Source: UMGS1124 sp045541255 (lineage in GTDB: Bacteria; Bacillota_I; Bacilli_A; RF39; UBA660). From it: a stretch of DNA of 42,028 bases. Each line of letters starts with the position of its first letter. The stretch's first letter is position 1. The translations under genes were made by a program, and so were the position numbers. Below are positions 16,231 through 24,304 of the stretch, one piece after another. The notes beneath the pieces were generated by a model that saw only the letters and a program-made list of their open reading frames with translations, ran no database searches and was not told the origin of the DNA. The stretch is taken from positions 1 to 42,028 of the forward strand of contig JAZQIU010000036.1 in the NCBI GenBank assembly GCA_045541255.1, read 5' to 3'.

Positions 16231-16231
16231 A

Positions 16232-16240
16232 TGTTATAAT
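16232..16240 (+). promoter_or_regulatory. Extended -10 promoter of ychF
   Basis: TGTTATAAT, 22 nt before the ATG. Confidence 0.5.
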
Positions 16241-16262
16241 ACTTTCGAATGGAGTGATTATT

Positions 16263-17363
16263 ATGTCATTAAAAGCAGGAATAGTTGGATTACCTAATGT
16301 AGGTAAGAGTACACTTTTTAATGCAATAACAAAGAAAAATATCTTAGCAGCAAATTATCCTTTTGCTACTATTGACCCCAATATAGGCGTAGTTACAGTG
16401 CCAGACAAAAGATTAGAATTTTTAGAAGAATTATATGATCCTGATAGCACAGTTCCAACAACATATGAATTTACTGATATAGCAGGTTTAGTAAAAGGTG
16501 CATCAAATGGAGAAGGTTTAGGTAATAAATTCTTGTCACATATTAGAGAAGTAGATGCAATAGTTGAAGTAGTTCGTTGTTTTGAAAATGCAGATATAAC
16601 CCATGTTGAAGGTGGAGTAGACCCAATAAGAGATATTGAAATTATCAATGTAGAATTAATTTTATCTGATTTAGAAATAGTTCAAAATAGAATTAATAGA
16701 ATGGGTAAAAGAATTGAAATGTCTAAAGACAAAAAAGAACTATTAGAAATTAGTACATTAAAAAAATGTGTAGAAAACTTAGAAAAAAACATTGCATTAA
16801 GAAATGTAGAGTTTAATGAAGATGAATTGTTAATATTAAAGAATTTTAGTTTAATTACATTAAAACCTATAATATATGCAGCTAATGTTAATGAAGAAGA
16901 TGCAATAGTTGGAACTAATAAATATGTAGAGATAGTAAAAAATTATGCTGAAGAAGAAGGTTCTGGGGTAATTACGCTTTGTGCAAAACTTGAAAGTGAA
17001 TTAGCAGAATTAGAAGAAAGCGATAAAAAAGTTTTCATGGAAAGCATAGGTTTAACTAATAGTGGATTGGATAAATTAATTTATGCAACATATGATTTAT
17101 TAGGATTAGCGACATTTTTTACAGCTGGTCCAAAAGAATGTAGAGCATGGACATTTAAAAAAGGTATGAAAGCACCACAATGTGCTGGAATTATTCACTC
17201 CGATTTTGAAAGAGGATTCATACGTTGTGAAACAATGAGCTTTGATGATTTAAATACTTATGGAACAGAGTTAAAAGTAAAAGAAGCCGGAAGAATGAGA
17301 TTAGAAGGTAAAGAATATATAATGCAAGACGGAGATATTTGCTATTTTAGATTTAATGTTTAA
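16263..17363 (+). CDS. ychF: YchF/OLA1 ribosome-binding ATPase (Obg family)
   Basis: 366 aa, the family's normal length. G1 GLPNVGKST at 9-17, G3 DIAGLVKGAS, and a C-terminal TGS domain (AWTFKKGMKAPQCAGIIHSDF... EYIMQDGDICYFRFNV) end the protein as in all YchF. The G4-equivalent region (YAANVNEED) has the NxxE form that gives YchF its ATP preference. The start at 16263 has GGAG 8 nt upstream; an in-frame GTG at 16254 sits on the SD. Located just before the ribosomal protein operon, where secE-nusG is more usual. Confidence 0.96.
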   Translation: MSLKAGIVGLPNVGKSTLFNAITKKNILAANYPFATIDPNIGVVTVPDKRLEFLEELYDPDSTVPTTYEFTDIAGLVKGASNGEGLGNKFLSHIREVDAIVEVVRCFENADITHVEGGVDPIRDIEIINVELILSDLEIVQNRINRMGKRIEMSKDKKELLEISTLKKCVENLEKNIALRNVEFNEDELLILKNFSLITLKPIIYAANVNEEDAIVGTNKYVEIVKNYAEEEGSGVITLCAKLESELAELEESDKKVFMESIGLTNSGLDKLIYATYDLLGLATFFTAGPKECRAWTFKKGMKAPQCAGIIHSDFERGFIRCETMSFDDLNTYGTELKVKEAGRMRLEGKEYIMQDGDICYFRFNV

Positions 17364-17368
17364 AACTC

Positions 17369-17397
17369 TTGACATTTCCACAATTAATTGATATTAT
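17369..17397 (+). promoter_or_regulatory. Consensus promoter of rplKA
   Basis: Perfect TTGACA at 17369-17374, 17-nt spacer, TATTAT at 17392-17397. This is one of the strongest-looking -35/-10 pairs in the window. Confidence 0.85.
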
Positions 17398-17403
17398 CTA
17401 TTA

Positions 17404-17495
17404 TGCATTTATATATTTTTATATAAATATTTGTGGAGGGGAATAGCGGATTTGCCCATACCACAACAGCGAAAATATGAAAGGATGTGTTTTTC
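17404..17495 (+). promoter_or_regulatory. rplK (L11) mRNA leader, probable L1-binding autoregulatory element
   Basis: Stem TTGTGG (17431-17436) with CCACAA (17461-17466) enclosing GGGGAATAGCGGATTTGCCC. The pattern resembles known L11-operon leaders in Firmicutes, where L1 binds and represses; regulation here is by analogy. Confidence 0.6.
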
Positions 17496-17951
17496 GTGGC
17501 AAAAGAAGTCGTAAAGAAAATTAAATTACAAATTCCTGCTGGAAAAGCTACACCTGCTCCACCTGTTGGAACAGTTTTAGGACCTGCTGGAATCAATTTA
17601 CAAGAATTCTGTACAAGATTTAATGATGCATCTAGAGATAAAATGGGAGATATAGTTCCTGTTGAAATTTCAATCTTTGATGACAGAAGTTTTGATTTTG
17701 TATTAAAAACAGCACCAGCTGCATTCTTAATCAAAAAAGCTGCTAAAATCAATTCAGGAAGTAAAAAAGGTTCAAGTGAAATCGTTGCAACAATTTCTAA
17801 AGAACAACTTAAAGAAATTGCTGAAACTAAATTACCTGACTTAAATGCTTATGATGTTGATGCTGCAATGAAGATTATTGAAGGTACAGCTAGAAATATG
17901 GGTGTTGCTGTTGAAGGAATAGAAACTGAAACAGCAAATGAAGAAAATTAA
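17496..17951 (+). CDS. rplK: 50S ribosomal protein L11
   Basis: 151 aa. N-terminal AKEVVKKIKLQIPAGKATPA and PPVGTVLGPAGINLQEFC are L11 signatures; C-terminal rRNA-binding domain KINSGSKKGSS to IIEGTARNMGVAVEG. It forms the GTPase-associated centre with L10/L12. I use the GTG at 17496, giving the family start (M)AKE with AAAGGA 10 nt upstream; a GTG at 17487 in the same frame would add MFF. About 10 residues longer than usual at the acidic C-terminus. Confidence 0.96.
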   Translation: MAKEVVKKIKLQIPAGKATPAPPVGTVLGPAGINLQEFCTRFNDASRDKMGDIVPVEISIFDDRSFDFVLKTAPAAFLIKKAAKINSGSKKGSSEIVATISKEQLKEIAETKLPDLNAYDVDAAMKIIEGTARNMGVAVEGIETETANEEN

Positions 17952-18012
17952 TTAAATAATAAGTAGTAAAAATAAATATCCGCAAATCTACCACGATTGG
18001 AGGGAAATTAGA

Positions 18013-18711
18013 ATGAAAAAATTTGGAAAAAAATATGTGGAAGCTTCTAGTAAAGTAGAAAAGAATAAACTTTATACTGTAGATGAAGCAATCGAATTAG
18101 TTAAAACTACATCAACTACTAAATTTGATAGTACTGTTGAAGTAGCATTCAAACTAAACTTAGATACTAAAAAAGCTGATCAACAATTACGTGGATCATT
18201 AGTATTACCTAATGGTACTGGTAAAACTAAAAAAATCTTAGTTTTAGCTAAAGGTGCTCAAGCTGAAGCTGCTAAAGCTGCTGGAGCTGATTATGTTGGA
18301 GATATGGATTTAATCGAAAAAATTCAAAAAGAAAATTGGTTTGATTTCGATACAATCATTGCTACTCCAGAAATGATGCCTCATTTAGGTAAGATTGGTA
18401 AAATCTTAGGACCTAAAGGTTTAATGCCAAACCCTAAGACTGGAACAGTTACAATGACTCCAGAAAAAGTTGTTGAAGATGTTAAAAAAGGTATGATTGA
18501 ATATAGAGCAGATTCTTATGGAAATGTTCATTCAGTTATCGGAAAAGTATCTTTTGAGGCTAAAGCATTAAAAGAAAATTTTAACTATTTATATAATACA
18601 ATAGTTAAAGCTAAACCAGCTGCTGTTAAAGGAACATATATCCAAAATATATCAGTAACTACTACAATGGGTCCTGGTATAAAAGTAGATAAAAATTCTT
18701 TTGACAAGTAG
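18013..18711 (+). CDS. rplA: 50S ribosomal protein L1
   Basis: 232 aa. Typical L1: KFDSTVEVAFKLNLD, GSLVLPNGTGKTKKILV, and the signature GKILGPKGLMPNPKTGTVT. It binds the L1 stalk of 23S rRNA and, in many bacteria, its own operon leader upstream of rplK. SD TTGGAGGG precedes the ATG. Confidence 0.97.
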   Translation: MKKFGKKYVEASSKVEKNKLYTVDEAIELVKTTSTTKFDSTVEVAFKLNLDTKKADQQLRGSLVLPNGTGKTKKILVLAKGAQAEAAKAAGADYVGDMDLIEKIQKENWFDFDTIIATPEMMPHLGKIGKILGPKGLMPNPKTGTVTMTPEKVVEDVKKGMIEYRADSYGNVHSVIGKVSFEAKALKENFNYLYNTIVKAKPAAVKGTYIQNISVTTTMGPGIKVDKNSFDK

Positions 18712-18740
18712 GAATTAATATAATATAATAATTTTGTTAA

Positions 18741-18839
18741 AAAAACGAGTACCGAAGACAGTAGGGGATACGTCTTAATAATCCTACCGAGGGAAGGCTA
18801 TAAAGAATCTTTATACTTTCCTGCACGGAAAGTTTTTTT
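18741..18839 (+). promoter_or_regulatory. L10 (rplJL) leader with attenuator hairpin
   Basis: The leader ahead of rplJ contains GTACCGAAGACAGTAGGGG, TAATCCTACCGAGGGAAGG and, at 18815-18839, the terminator-like hairpin ACTTTCC-TGCAC-GGAAAGT plus T-run. This matches the Firmicutes L10 leader class in which L10-L12 controls attenuation. No independent promoter is obvious, so rplKA transcription may run into it. Confidence 0.85.
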
Positions 18840-18862
18840 ATAAATAAAAGAGGAGGATATAA

Positions 18863-19360
18863 ATGGCAAGTACAAAAATAATTCAAGAAAAACAAAATGT
18901 TGTTGAAGAAATAACTAAAAAACTTGACGATTCTAAAAGTGTTATCTTATTTAGTTATCAAGGATTATCAGTTGCTGATATAGCCGACTTAAGAAAAGAA
19001 TTAAGAAATAATGATAGTGAAGTTAAAATCTATAAGAATACTTTATTAAAAAGAGCTTTAGATAGTAAAAATATAAATCTTGATTCATTCTTAGAAGGAC
19101 CTAACGCAATAATATTTGGTAAGTCTGTTCTTGAACCAATTAAAGTAATTAGTAAGTTTAAAAAAGACCATGACGCTGTTTCAATCCAAACAGGAGTTAT
19201 CGAAGGCGAAGTAGTTACTGTTGATACAATCAACGAATATGCTGCTATTCCATCTATGGAAGGATTACTTACTATGCTTGCAGGTGGTATGATAGAACAC
19301 GTAAAAAATCTATCTATTGGACTTAATTTATATGCCGAAAAATTAGGTGAAGAAAATTAA
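18863..19360 (+). CDS. rplJ: 50S ribosomal protein L10
   Basis: 165 aa. N-terminal Lys-rich helix, SVILFSYQGLSVADIADLR, VKIYKNTLLKRAL and the L12-binding C-terminal helix (MLAGGMIEHVKNLSIGLNLYAEK). SD AGAGGAGG precedes the ATG. It anchors L12 dimers at the ribosomal stalk. Confidence 0.96.
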   Translation: MASTKIIQEKQNVVEEITKKLDDSKSVILFSYQGLSVADIADLRKELRNNDSEVKIYKNTLLKRALDSKNINLDSFLEGPNAIIFGKSVLEPIKVISKFKKDHDAVSIQTGVIEGEVVTVDTINEYAAIPSMEGLLTMLAGGMIEHVKNLSIGLNLYAEKLGEEN

Positions 19361-19382
19361 TTTAAGAAAGGAAATGATTTAA

Positions 19383-19748
19383 ATGGCAAAATTTACAAAA
19401 GAAGAATTCATTAATGGATTAAAAGAAATGACTATTCTTGAAGTTAAAGAATTAGTTGACGCAATGAAAGAAGAATTTGGAGTAGATCCAAGTGCTGTAG
19501 CTGTAGCTGCTGCACCAGCTGCTGCTGAAAGTGCTGAAGCTGCAACAAAAACTGTAGTATTAAAAGATGCTGGAGCTGCTAAAATATCTGTAATTAAAGT
19601 AATTAGAGAAATTACTGGATTAGGATTAGTTGAAGCTAAAGGTTTAGCTGATAATGGTGGAAATATTAAAGAAAACGTTTCTGCTGATGAAGCTAACGAA
19701 TTAAAAGCTAAATTAGAAGAAGCTGGAGCAACAATCGAATTAGTTTAA
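19383..19748 (+). CDS. rplL: 50S ribosomal protein L7/L12
   Basis: 121 aa. N-terminal dimerisation helices, Ala-rich hinge (AVAAAPAAAESAEAA near 37-52) and the C-terminal factor-binding domain with KISVIKVIREITGLGLVEAK. SD AAGAAAGG precedes the ATG. rpoB, the usual next gene, is absent; a terminator follows. Confidence 0.97.
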   Translation: MAKFTKEEFINGLKEMTILEVKELVDAMKEEFGVDPSAVAVAAAPAAAESAEAATKTVVLKDAGAAKISVIKVIREITGLGLVEAKGLADNGGNIKENVSADEANELKAKLEEAGATIELV

Positions 19749-19755
19749 TAAAAAG

Positions 19756-19779
19756 ATCATGTAAACACATGATTTTTTT
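19756..19779 (+). terminator. Terminator after rplL
   Basis: Stem ATCATGT/ACATGAT, loop AAAC, T-run to 19779. Confidence 0.88.
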
Positions 19780-19790
19780 ATTTGAAAACT

Positions 19791-19821
19791 TTGACATTAT
19801 TTTTAAAAGTGTTAATATAAT
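19791..19821 (+). promoter_or_regulatory. Promoter of the small membrane-protein pair
   Basis: TTGACA at 19791-19796 and TATAAT at 19816-19821, with a long 19-nt spacer. Confidence 0.45.
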
Positions 19822-19840
19822 AATAAGAAGAGGGATAATT

Positions 19841-19954
19841 ATGAAGATAGGAAATAATGGATGGGGATATAGAATTTTTGTTATGATATTAACAATGTTT
19901 TCATCATTGATTTTAATTGCAAATCATTATCTACAATTATTATTAGGAAAGTGA
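19841..19954 (+). CDS. 37-aa single-TM micro-protein
   Basis: Short positively charged start (MKIGNNGWGYR) then one hydrophobic helix to near residue 33. The ATG at 19841 follows AGAGGG by 6 nt; the frame is open back to 19769 but that part covers the promoter and terminator. The next gene begins 7 nt after its stop, so they form an operon. No family recognised. Confidence 0.55.
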   Translation: MKIGNNGWGYRIFVMILTMFSSLILIANHYLQLLLGK

Positions 19955-19961
19955 GTTATAT

Positions 19962-20327
19962 ATGAAGAAATTAACAATAGTATGGATAATATTAATTATT
20001 TTACTTGTAACAACATTAGGGATAATAGGAATAAATGTATCTAAAAGAACTAAACCTTATAAAGCATTAGAAAGTGATATAGTTGAATCAATGAAAATGT
20101 ATTATGGACAAGATACAAACTTAACAAAATTACCTAAAACAAATAAAACTCATAAAGTAACAATTGGTGAATTAGAATCTTTTGGAATTAATGTTAATAA
20201 TATAATTAATGGTGATACTTGTGAAGGCTATGGAATAGTTACAGGCGAAACAGTATCACATAGTTATAAAGCTTATATAAAATGTCAAAACTACACAACA
20301 AGTAATTACGATAAATTTGCAAAATAG
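19962..20327 (+). CDS. Membrane-anchored small exported protein (pilin-like pattern)
   Basis: 121 aa. One N-terminal TM helix (4-25), then an extracellular domain with a helix (YKALESDIVESMKMYYG), a segment resembling VTIGELESFGINVNN and two Cys (DTCEGYGIV and YIKCQNYT) that could form a disulfide. Small pseudopilin-like proteins have this helix, short loop and Cys-pair arrangement, but a prepilin cleavage site is not clear, so the role is inference. Co-transcribed with the 37-aa protein upstream. Confidence 0.6.
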   Translation: MKKLTIVWIILIILLVTTLGIIGINVSKRTKPYKALESDIVESMKMYYGQDTNLTKLPKTNKTHKVTIGELESFGINVNNIINGDTCEGYGIVTGETVSHSYKAYIKCQNYTTSNYDKFAK

Positions 20328-20335
20328 AATTAATA

Positions 20336-20344
20336 TGTTAAAAT
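20336..20344 (+). promoter_or_regulatory. Extended -10 promoter of the transglutaminase-like gene
   Basis: TGTTAAAAT. Transcripts from here would start near 20351, beyond most of the left arm of the hairpin at 20343-20366. Confidence 0.4.
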
Positions 20345-20366
20345 AGCATCTTGAAAGAGGTGCTAT
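20343..20366 (+). promoter_or_regulatory. Hairpin covering the Shine-Dalgarno of the next gene
   Basis: ATAGCATCTT-GAAA-GAGGTGCTAT: a 10-bp stem (two G-U pairs) with a GNRA-type GAAA tetraloop. It ends immediately before the ATG at 20367 and sequesters GAGG. It can form only in read-through transcripts from upstream. Confidence 0.55.
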
Positions 20367-21107
20367 ATGTCTTTAAGTGAATTATATAATAGATTATCAT
20401 CTGAAATGACATCTTTAGAAAAAGTAATATTAGAAAATATAATAAAAACATTCAAAAAAACAGAACCATCAAATATTCATGAATATTTTTATTTATATTG
20501 TTATTTATTGTTCAATGGTTATTTCTCTAAAGAAAGATATTATGAGCACAACGAAGCAAAAACTGATGAAATAGTTGATCGAAGAATATATGATAATTAT
20601 ACTATTTATAGTGGAACAGGAGTATGTTCTTCGAATTCGGTTTTATTACGAAAAATACTTAATGAATTAAATATAGATAGTAAAATTTTAGAAGTAAAAT
20701 TAGAAGATATAATAGGAGATAAATTAATAGATATAAAACGAAATGTTGGTGTATGTTTTCCAACAATTAATACTGATTCATGTAATCATGCAGTTGTATT
20801 TACAAAGACAAAAGAAAGCAGTTTTATTTTAGATTCAACCAATATATGTGAGTTAGAAGTAATAAGAGACAAAGAAATTTATTATCCAAATGGAAGTTAT
20901 CTAATCGATGAAGAATTATTAAAAGAATCATTACCTAATATAATTTATAAAAAAGAAAGTACCATTACTAATCAACTTTTATTAGAATATTATAGAAACA
21001 TAAAAAGGAAATGTATAGAAAACCAAAAATTATTTGATTCTCTATATAATGAAAATAAAGAAAATTATAAAGAAATTTCGAAAAAATTAGAATATTTTGA
21101 AATATAA
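20367..21107 (+). CDS. Transglutaminase/papain-fold-like protein
   Basis: 246 aa. A Cys-His-Asp triad pattern is visible: C87 in GTGVCSSNSVLLRKIL (helix after Cys as in transglutaminase-like folds), H141 in SCNHAVVF, and D156 in FILDSTN. No signal peptide, so it is probably cytosolic; substrate unknown. It stands between rplL and rpsL, the slot of rpoBC in most Firmicutes. Family call is from motif order only. Confidence 0.65.
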   Translation: MSLSELYNRLSSEMTSLEKVILENIIKTFKKTEPSNIHEYFYLYCYLLFNGYFSKERYYEHNEAKTDEIVDRRIYDNYTIYSGTGVCSSNSVLLRKILNELNIDSKILEVKLEDIIGDKLIDIKRNVGVCFPTINTDSCNHAVVFTKTKESSFILDSTNICELEVIRDKEIYYPNGSYLIDEELLKESLPNIIYKKESTITNQLLLEYYRNIKRKCIENQKLFDSLYNENKENYKEISKKLEYFEI

Positions 21108-21110
21108 TAT

Positions 21111-21138
21111 TGACACTTTTTTTATAAAATGTTATATT
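21111..21138 (+). promoter_or_regulatory. Promoter of the rpsL-rpsG-fusA-tuf operon
   Basis: TTGACA at 21111-21116, 16-nt spacer, TATATT at 21133-21138, with an added TGT in front (extended -10). Confidence 0.8.
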
Positions 21139-21154
21139 AATAGCGCATTTAATT

Positions 21155-21218
21155 ATAAGTTCTATTTTTAATAGGACTTATCTTTAAAAGATAAAATGAC
21201 ACACCTGGATGTGTGTAC
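21155..21218 (+). promoter_or_regulatory. Structured leader of the str operon
   Basis: A 12-bp hairpin at 21155-21181 (ATAAGTTCTATT with AATAGGACTTAT, one G-U) is followed by a small ATCTTT hairpin and by ACACAC-CTGGAT-GTGTGT at about 21200-21217. Similar ACACACC-type hairpins precede rpsL in other Firmicutes; an S7 or S12 autoregulatory role is plausible. Confidence 0.6.
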
Positions 21219-21237
21219 GTAGAAAGGAAGAAAATAT

Positions 21238-21651
21238 ATGCCTACAATTAATCAATTGGTAAGAAAGAAAAGAACTGATAAGAAAAAGAAAGGCAAGAGC
21301 CCAGTATTAAATATTGGTTTCAATAGTAAGGATAGAAAAACAACTAATACAGACCATCCTCAAATGAGAGGTGTTTGTACACGTGTTGGTACAAAAACTC
21401 CAAAGAAACCAAACTCAGCTTTAAGAAAATATGCTCGTGTTAGATTATCAAATGGTAGAGAAGTTGATACATATATTCCTGGAGAAGGACATAACTTACA
21501 AGAACATAGTGTTGTACTAATCCGTGGAGGACGTGTTAAAGACTTAATCGGTGTTCGTTATCATGTAATCCGTGGTGCATTAGACACTCAAGGAGTTAAT
21601 GATAGAAAACAAAGTAGAAGTAAATATGGTACTAAAAAACCTAAAAAATAA
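21238..21651 (+). CDS. rpsL: 30S ribosomal protein S12
   Basis: 137 aa decoding-centre protein. TKTPKKPNSALRK (Lys equivalent to E. coli K42) is intact. The second loop reads RVKDLIGVRYHV: residue 104 is Ile where S12 proteins have Pro (E. coli P90, KDLPGVRYH). The codon is ATC at 21547-21549, so it is not a one-base slip of CCN. In E. coli, changes at P90 alter streptomycin response and accuracy. EF-G in the same operon also has unusual core residues. SD GAAAGGAAG precedes the ATG. Confidence 0.96.
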   Translation: MPTINQLVRKKRTDKKKKGKSPVLNIGFNSKDRKTTNTDHPQMRGVCTRVGTKTPKKPNSALRKYARVRLSNGREVDTYIPGEGHNLQEHSVVLIRGGRVKDLIGVRYHVIRGALDTQGVNDRKQSRSKYGTKKPKK

Positions 21652-21673
21652 AAATAATTAAAGGAGGACAATT

Positions 21674-22141
21674 ATGCGTAAAAGACGTGCTGAAAAGCGT
21701 GATGTATTACCAGATGCAATATATAACTCTAAAGTTGTTACTAAGTTAATCAATGCTGTTATGCTTGATGGTAAAAAAGGAACAAGTGAAAAAATTATAT
21801 ATGAAGCATTTGATATAATTAAAGAAAAAACTGGCAAAAATCCAGTAGAAGTATTTGATGCTGCTATGGAAAATATAATGCCTTTACTAGAAGTTAAATC
21901 TCGTCGTGTAGGTGGTTCTAACTATCAAGTTCCTATCGAAGTTAGACCTGATAGAAGACAAACATTAGGATTACGTTGGTTAGTTAACTACGCTAAAAAT
22001 AGAAGTGGTAGAGGAATGGCTAACAAATTAGCTAATGAAATTATGGATGCTGCTAACGGAGTTGGTGGAGCAGTTAAAAAACGTGAAGACACTCATAAGA
22101 TGGCTGAAGCAAATAAAGCATTTGCTCACTATAGATGGTAG
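21674..22141 (+). CDS. rpsG: 30S ribosomal protein S7
   Basis: 155 aa. MRKRRAEKRDVLPDAIYNSK, the signature GKKGTSEKIIYEAFD and VGGSNYQVPIEVRPDRRQTL are all S7. It nucleates the 30S head. SD AAAGGAGG precedes the ATG; the stop TAG is part of the fusA SD TAGGAGG. Confidence 0.97.
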   Translation: MRKRRAEKRDVLPDAIYNSKVVTKLINAVMLDGKKGTSEKIIYEAFDIIKEKTGKNPVEVFDAAMENIMPLLEVKSRRVGGSNYQVPIEVRPDRRQTLGLRWLVNYAKNRSGRGMANKLANEIMDAANGVGGAVKKREDTHKMAEANKAFAHYRW

Positions 22142-22150
22142 GAGGACCAA

Positions 22151-24223
22151 ATGGCAAGAGACGTTTCTATAGATAAAATTAGAAATATCGGTATCATGGC
22201 TCACATTGATGCTGGTAAAACTACAACTACTGAAAGAATTTTATTCCATACAGGTATAACTCATAAGATTGGAGAAACTCACGATGGTGAATCTCAAATG
22301 GACTGGATGGAACAAGAAAAAGAAAGAGGTATAACAATTACTAGTGCTGCAACAACAGCACACTGGAAAGGACACAGACTTAACATTATCGATACTCCAG
22401 GACACGTAGACTTCACTATTGAAGTTCAAAGAAGTTTAAGAGTATTAGATGGTGCTGTAGCATTAATTGATGCTCAAGCAGGTGTTGAACCTCAAACAGA
22501 AACAGTTTGGAGACAAGCAAATGAATATAAAGTTCCAAGAATGATTTGTGCAAACAAAATGGGAAAAATTGGTGCAGACTTCTATTATAGTTTAAAAACT
22601 ATAGCAGATAGATTAGGAGCTAAAGCGGCACCTATTGAAATTCCAATTGGAGCTGAAAGTGAATTCTGCGGAATAGTTGATTTAGTAACTATGAAAGCTT
22701 ACAAATTTGATGGAAGTGAACATGAAAATGCTGAAGAAATTGAAATTCCAGCAGATTTAAAAGATAAAGCAGAAGAATATAGAACATTATTAATTGAATC
22801 AGTTGCTGATTACGATGAAGAATTAATGATGAAATATCTTGAAGGAGAAGAAATAACAGTTGATGAATTAAAGAAAGCAATAAGAACTGCAACATTATCT
22901 GTAGAATTCTTCCCAGTATTATGTGCTGACGCATTAAGTAATCAAGGTATTAAACCTTTATTAGATGCTATCATTGATTATTTACCAGCACCAACAGATG
23001 TTGAAGCAATTATTTGTACTGATAAAGATGGAAACGACGTTGAACGTCATCCAAGTGATTCAGAACCATTCACAGCTTTAGCATTCAAAATCATGACTGA
23101 CCCATTCGTTGGTAGATTATCATTCTTCCGTGTATATTCAGGAATTTTAACTAGTGGTTCATATGTATTAAATAGCACTAAGAATACAAAAGAAAGAATC
23201 GGACGTATCTTACAAATGCATGCTAACCAAAGAAAAGAAATTACTGAAGTTTATGCAGGAGAAATTGCTGCAGCAGTTGGTTTAAAAAATACAACTACAG
23301 CAGATACATTATGTGATGAAAAAAATTCATGCATAATGAAAGGTATGGAATTCCCAGACCCAGTTATTGATATAGCAATCGAACCAAAATCTAAAAATGA
23401 TCAAGATAAAATGGCTTTAGCTATTCAAAAACTAGTTGAAGAAGATCCAACATTAAGAGTTAAAACAGACCATGAAACAGGACAAACTGTATTATCTGGT
23501 ATGGGAGAACTTCACTTAGATGTTATCATTGATCGTCTAAGAAGAGAATTCAGCGTTGAATGTAATAGTGGTAAACCACAAGTTGCTTATAGAGAAACAA
23601 TTACACAAATGGCTGAATGTGAAGGTAAATATATTAAACAATCAGGTGGACGTGGACAATATGGACATGTTTGGGTTAGATTTGAACCAAATCCTGAAAA
23701 AGGTTATGAATTCGTTGACGAAATTGTTGGAGGAGTTGTTCCTCGTGAATATATTCCTGTAACTGACAAAGGATTACAAGAAGCTATGGCTGGCGGTATC
23801 TTAGCTGGTTACCCAATGGTTGATGTTAAAGCAACATTATTTGATGGTTCATATCATGATGTTGACTCATCTGAAATGGCATTCAAAATTGCTGCAAGTA
23901 TGGCTTTAAAAGAAGCTAAAAATAAATGTAAAGCTGTTCTATTAGAACCAATAATGAAAGTTGACGTAACAACTCCAGATGAATATATGGGTAATGTTAT
24001 GGGAGACTTAACAAGCCGTAGAGGACGTCCAATGGGACAAGAATCTCGTGGTAATGCTTTACAAATTACTGCAATGGTACCATTATCTGAAATGTTCGGA
24101 TATGCTACAACATTACGTAGTAATACACAAGGTAGAGGAAACTTCGTTATGGTATTAGATCATTATGAAGAAGTACCTAAATCAATCGCTGAAGAAATTA
24201 TAAAGAAAAACAGCGCTAACTAA
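22151..24223 (+). CDS. fusA: Elongation factor G with altered G4/G5 motifs
   Basis: 690 aa translocase GTPase. G1 AHIDAGKTT at 17-25, switch I GITITSAATT, G3 DTPGHVDF with H85. The G4 motif reads N135-K-M-G138 instead of NKMD (codon GGA at 22562-22564), and the G5 region reads C-A-D260-A-L where others have C-G-S-A-F (GAC at 22928-22930). So the guanine-specificity Asp is missing from G4 while an Asp appears in G5. Domains II-V are normal (SGMGELHLDVIIDRLRREF, RGQYGHVWV, PMGQESRGNALQ) and length is standard, so this is the canonical operon copy rather than a decayed paralog. Confidence 0.96.
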   Translation: MARDVSIDKIRNIGIMAHIDAGKTTTTERILFHTGITHKIGETHDGESQMDWMEQEKERGITITSAATTAHWKGHRLNIIDTPGHVDFTIEVQRSLRVLDGAVALIDAQAGVEPQTETVWRQANEYKVPRMICANKMGKIGADFYYSLKTIADRLGAKAAPIEIPIGAESEFCGIVDLVTMKAYKFDGSEHENAEEIEIPADLKDKAEEYRTLLIESVADYDEELMMKYLEGEEITVDELKKAIRTATLSVEFFPVLCADALSNQGIKPLLDAIIDYLPAPTDVEAIICTDKDGNDVERHPSDSEPFTALAFKIMTDPFVGRLSFFRVYSGILTSGSYVLNSTKNTKERIGRILQMHANQRKEITEVYAGEIAAAVGLKNTTTADTLCDEKNSCIMKGMEFPDPVIDIAIEPKSKNDQDKMALAIQKLVEEDPTLRVKTDHETGQTVLSGMGELHLDVIIDRLRREFSVECNSGKPQVAYRETITQMAECEGKYIKQSGGRGQYGHVWVRFEPNPEKGYEFVDEIVGGVVPREYIPVTDKGLQEAMAGGILAGYPMVDVKATLFDGSYHDVDSSEMAFKIAASMALKEAKNKCKAVLLEPIMKVDVTTPDEYMGNVMGDLTSRRGRPMGQESRGNALQITAMVPLSEMFGYATTLRSNTQGRGNFVMVLDHYEEVPKSIAEEIIKKNSAN

Positions 24224-24231
24224 AAATAATA

Positions 24232-24248
24232 CTTGAATTATATTCAAG
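24232..24248. repeat. Palindrome between fusA and tuf
   Basis: CTTGAAT-TAT-ATTCAAG, a perfect 7-bp inverted repeat. The 81-nt gap may hold an internal promoter or a processing site; no T-run follows, so it is not a terminator. Confidence 0.5.
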
Positions 24249-24304
24249 AATTAGATAGAATATATAATGTAATAAATTATATAAAAAAAGGAAGGAAAAA
24301 ATTT

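Noticed and set aside
22241..22934. Antisense frames inside fusA
   Set aside because: Shadows of a conserved gene, with no start signals.
24233..24304. 24-residue N-terminal extension of EF-Tu
   Set aside because: The frame is open by chance; EF-Tu starts at MAREK and the SD is just before 24305.
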